Below are positions 6,582-8,057 of a stretch of 8,057 nt of DNA, one piece after another. The DNA lies in assembly GCA_023389535.1 (NCBI GenBank), contig JAEWEH010000141.1, positions 1 to 8,057 on the forward strand. The letters are read 5' to 3'. The notes under the pieces are model-generated. The model was not told the DNA's origin, did no database searches, and worked only from the letters and a program-made list of their open reading frames with translations. The position numbers were made by a program, and so were the translations under genes. The stretch is from Pseudomonadota bacterium (GTDB taxonomy: Bacteria; Pseudomonadota; Gammaproteobacteria; Burkholderiales; Burkholderiaceae_B). Position 1 is the stretch's first letter, and each line of letters starts with the position of its first letter.

Positions 6582-7575
6582 AGACTGCGGCGCCGCGCTG
6601 TGCCGGTACAAACTGAATGGCAAGACCATGGGTACGCAGTACAGCGCGGTTTTTTTTGCCGATGCGAAGCTTGATAAAGCGCTTATCGACGCTCGACTGT
6701 TTGCCGCCGTAGACAGCGTGGACAGGCAGATGTCAAGCTGGAAGCCGGACTCAGACCTGAACCGGCTGAACCGCGCGCCGGCAAATGAGTGGCTGAGTAT
6801 CCCGCCACAATTGTTCGAAGTGCTGAGCACGGCGCTGCGCGTGGCCCGAGCATCGCACGATGCGTTTGATATTGGAGTCGGCGAGCTGGTTCATGCATGG
6901 GGTTTCGGGCCAGGCAATGGGCGAGTTGACGAAGCGCGGATCAAGGCCTTGAGGGCCGAAGCGCATCGCGCCGCTACAGAGGTGCTGGAGCTGGACCAGG
7001 CCGGTCGCCGTGTGCGCAAACTTGCGGCCATCACTCTGGATCTCTCGGGCATCGCCAAAGGCTACGGCGTGGATCAGCTTGCCTCCTGTCTTGATGGCTT
7101 GGGCATCAGTGATTACTTGGTGGGGATCGATGGAGAGATGCGAGCACGCGGTGAAAAGCCGGGCGGCCGCCCATGGACTGTCGCCATCGAAAAGCCGGTG
7201 CGCCACGTGCGCGAAGTCATGGGCGTCATGGAACTGGGCGACGGCGCCATTGCGACTTCGGGCGACTACCGCCATTGGGTCGATTTCCAAGGCCGGTCAT
7301 ACTCGCACACCATCGATGGTTCGTTGCGGCAGCCTTCGCTCAACCAGCTTGCTGCGGTCAGCGTGGTGGCCTCCACCTGTATGCTGGCCGACGCCTGGGC
7401 GACCGCGCTGTTGGTTCTTGGCGAGAGGGCGGGCAGGGAACTTGCGCAACAACGCGGTATGGATGCCTTGTTTGTACTGCACGACGGCGACGGCTTCCGG
7501 CAGGTCTGGGTCACCGAAGGGCAGCTTATTGGTGAAGCGCCATCGCCTGCCCCCTGTGCCCACGAAGCGCTATAG
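6565..7575 (+). CDS. apbE: FAD:protein FMN transferase (ApbE family), apparently without signal peptide
   Basis: A 336-residue flavin transferase that should move FMN from FAD onto a Ser/Thr of a target protein, using Mg2+. Family motifs in order: M22-G-T-Q-Y; F101-DIGVGELVHAWGFGP; ITLDLSGIAKGYGVD (156-170); LVGIDGEMRARG (185-196); W204-T-V-A-I-E-K-P; AIATSGDYRHW (228-238); SHTIDG (247-252); and ADAWATALLVLG (275-286), whose D276 and T280 match the Asp/Thr metal ligands of characterised ApbE. Two variations stand out: the usual I-D-P-x-T-G is I-D-G-S-L-R here, and I-G-G-E is I-D-G-E. Start is GTG at 6565, with GGAAGGA 7 nt upstream and a 17-nt overlap with the reductase gene. From this start there is no hydrophobic leader or lipobox cysteine, unlike the exported lipoprotein form common in this family, so it looks cytosolic. 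Operon position points to the DUF2271 protein, or a domain of the reductase, as its target. Confidence 0.93.
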   Translation: MKTFSKDCGAALCRYKLNGKTMGTQYSAVFFADAKLDKALIDARLFAAVDSVDRQMSSWKPDSDLNRLNRAPANEWLSIPPQLFEVLSTALRVARASHDAFDIGVGELVHAWGFGPGNGRVDEARIKALRAEAHRAATEVLELDQAGRRVRKLAAITLDLSGIAKGYGVDQLASCLDGLGISDYLVGIDGEMRARGEKPGGRPWTVAIEKPVRHVREVMGVMELGDGAIATSGDYRHWVDFQGRSYSHTIDGSLRQPSLNQLAAVSVVASTCMLADAWATALLVLGERAGRELAQQRGMDALFVLHDGDGFRQVWVTEGQLIGEAPSPAPCAHEAL

Positions 7576-8028
7576 CCAGGCGCGGACTTTGGCTCGGTAC
7601 GCCGTGAATTCTGCGCCGAACTTTTCCTGAAGAAAGCGTTCTTCGGGCTTGATCTGTAAGCGTTGGATGTAAAAAGCAAATAAGAAGGCGGACAGCAGCG
7701 CGGCCACATTTCCCAGGAATATCCCCCAGGCGATCAGCGCGAGCTGTATGCCCAGGTACATGGGATTGCGACTTATGCGGTAAACGCCGGAAGTAACCAA
7801 TGTCGTGGCGGCACCTGGCCTTCTGGGATCTGGTGTAGTGTGGGCGCGATGGAAGGCGATGATGCCCGCCATGCTGATCCCCACGCCAATCGCGCCTAGG
7901 ACGATCGCCAGCAGACTGCCGACGCCCGGCAGAGTCAATTCCGGCAGAAAGACGGAAAGCAACCACATGATCAACGCGGTGGCGAGCATGACGATGGGGG
8001 GCGGAACAGCCAGTTCAAGCGAATCCAT
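7570..8028 (-). CDS. Isoprenylcysteine carboxyl methyltransferase/PEMT-family membrane methyltransferase
   Basis: A 152-residue integral membrane protein of the ICMT/phospholipid N-methyltransferase-like family, which transfers methyl groups from S-adenosylmethionine to lipid or membrane-bound substrates. Hydrophobic segments are at about 11-28, 36-58, 91-106 and 107-122. The family core is present: H63 with T-T-P, then L-V-T-S-G-V-Y-R-I-S-R-N-P-M-Y-L-G (77-93, containing the R87-N88-P89 motif), then P128-E129-E130 with F132-L, and the ending F137-G-x-E-F-x-x-Y-x-x-K-V-R-x-W-L. Length is normal for bacterial single-domain members. ATG at 8026-8028 has AAGGAG (8034-8039 on the minus strand) 5 nt upstream. 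Bacteria lack prenylated-protein pathways of the eukaryotic kind, so the real substrate is unknown. It is convergent with apbE and shares 6 bp with its end; there is no clear functional link to the redox operon. Confidence 0.87.
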   Translation of the reverse strand: MDSLELAVPPPIVMLATALIMWLLSVFLPELTLPGVGSLLAIVLGAIGVGISMAGIIAFHRAHTTPDPRRPGAATTLVTSGVYRISRNPMYLGIQLALIAWGIFLGNVAALLSAFLFAFYIQRLQIKPEERFLQEKFGAEFTAYRAKVRAWL

Positions 8029-8033
8029 GGTTT

Positions 8034-8039
8034 CTCCTT
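8034..8039 (-). promoter_or_regulatory. Ribosome binding site of the methyltransferase gene
   Basis: On the minus strand AAGGAG stands 5 nt before the ATG. It is a near-perfect Shine-Dalgarno and confirms the start. The remaining bases to 8057 show no recognisable promoter. Confidence 0.65.
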
Positions 8040-8057
8040 CTGTAGACGGTCAGGCCC

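Overview
The window is GC-rich (roughly 60% by eye), densely packed bacterial DNA with Sec signal peptides and Shine-Dalgarno starts. The protein sequences resemble those of Burkholderiales, most likely an Alcaligenaceae-type betaproteobacterium (Bordetella/Achromobacter relatives). That assignment is inferred from gene content and protein style, not from a marker gene. No RNA genes, insertion sequences, CRISPR arrays or phage genes were seen.

Layout. (1) Positions 3-1373 (+) hold the 3' part of a PhoD-like metallophosphatase gene whose start lies outside the window. (2) Positions 1387-3392 (-) hold a two-component system: an OmpR-family response regulator, then a TctE/QseC-type sensor kinase overlapping it by 4 nt (ATGA). 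(3) A divergent intergenic region of about 90 bp contains a TCAGG-N6-TCAGG direct repeat, a good candidate site for the regulator. (4) Positions 3486-7575 (+) hold a four-gene operon: a small secreted PepSY protein, a secreted DUF2271 protein, a 741-residue membrane reductase fusing a PepSY transmembrane module to flavodoxin and ferredoxin-reductase-like domains, and an ApbE-type FAD:protein FMN transferase. (5) Positions 7570-8028 (-) hold an isoprenylcysteine methyltransferase (ICMT/PEMT)-family membrane methyltransferase, convergent with the operon and overlapping its last stop codon.

The operon reads as a self-contained trans-membrane electron-transfer system. The reductase would take electrons from NADPH in the cytosol through FAD and FMN, pass them across the membrane through b-type hemes held by four conserved histidines, and deliver them to the periplasm. 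The DUF2271 protein carries a DGVSGAS motif (residues 84-90) that looks like the sequence ApbE enzymes flavinylate. It is therefore the best candidate for a covalently flavinylated periplasmic electron carrier, which would explain the ApbE gene in the operon. The terminal acceptor (ferric iron or siderophore, a methionine sulfoxide or other periplasmic oxidant, or another protein) cannot be read from this window. The divergent two-component system probably controls the operon, with the small PepSY protein as a possible periplasmic partner or modulator.

One point does not fit easily. The ApbE protein as called has no signal peptide or lipobox, so it should be cytosolic, whereas its proposed substrate has a Sec signal peptide.
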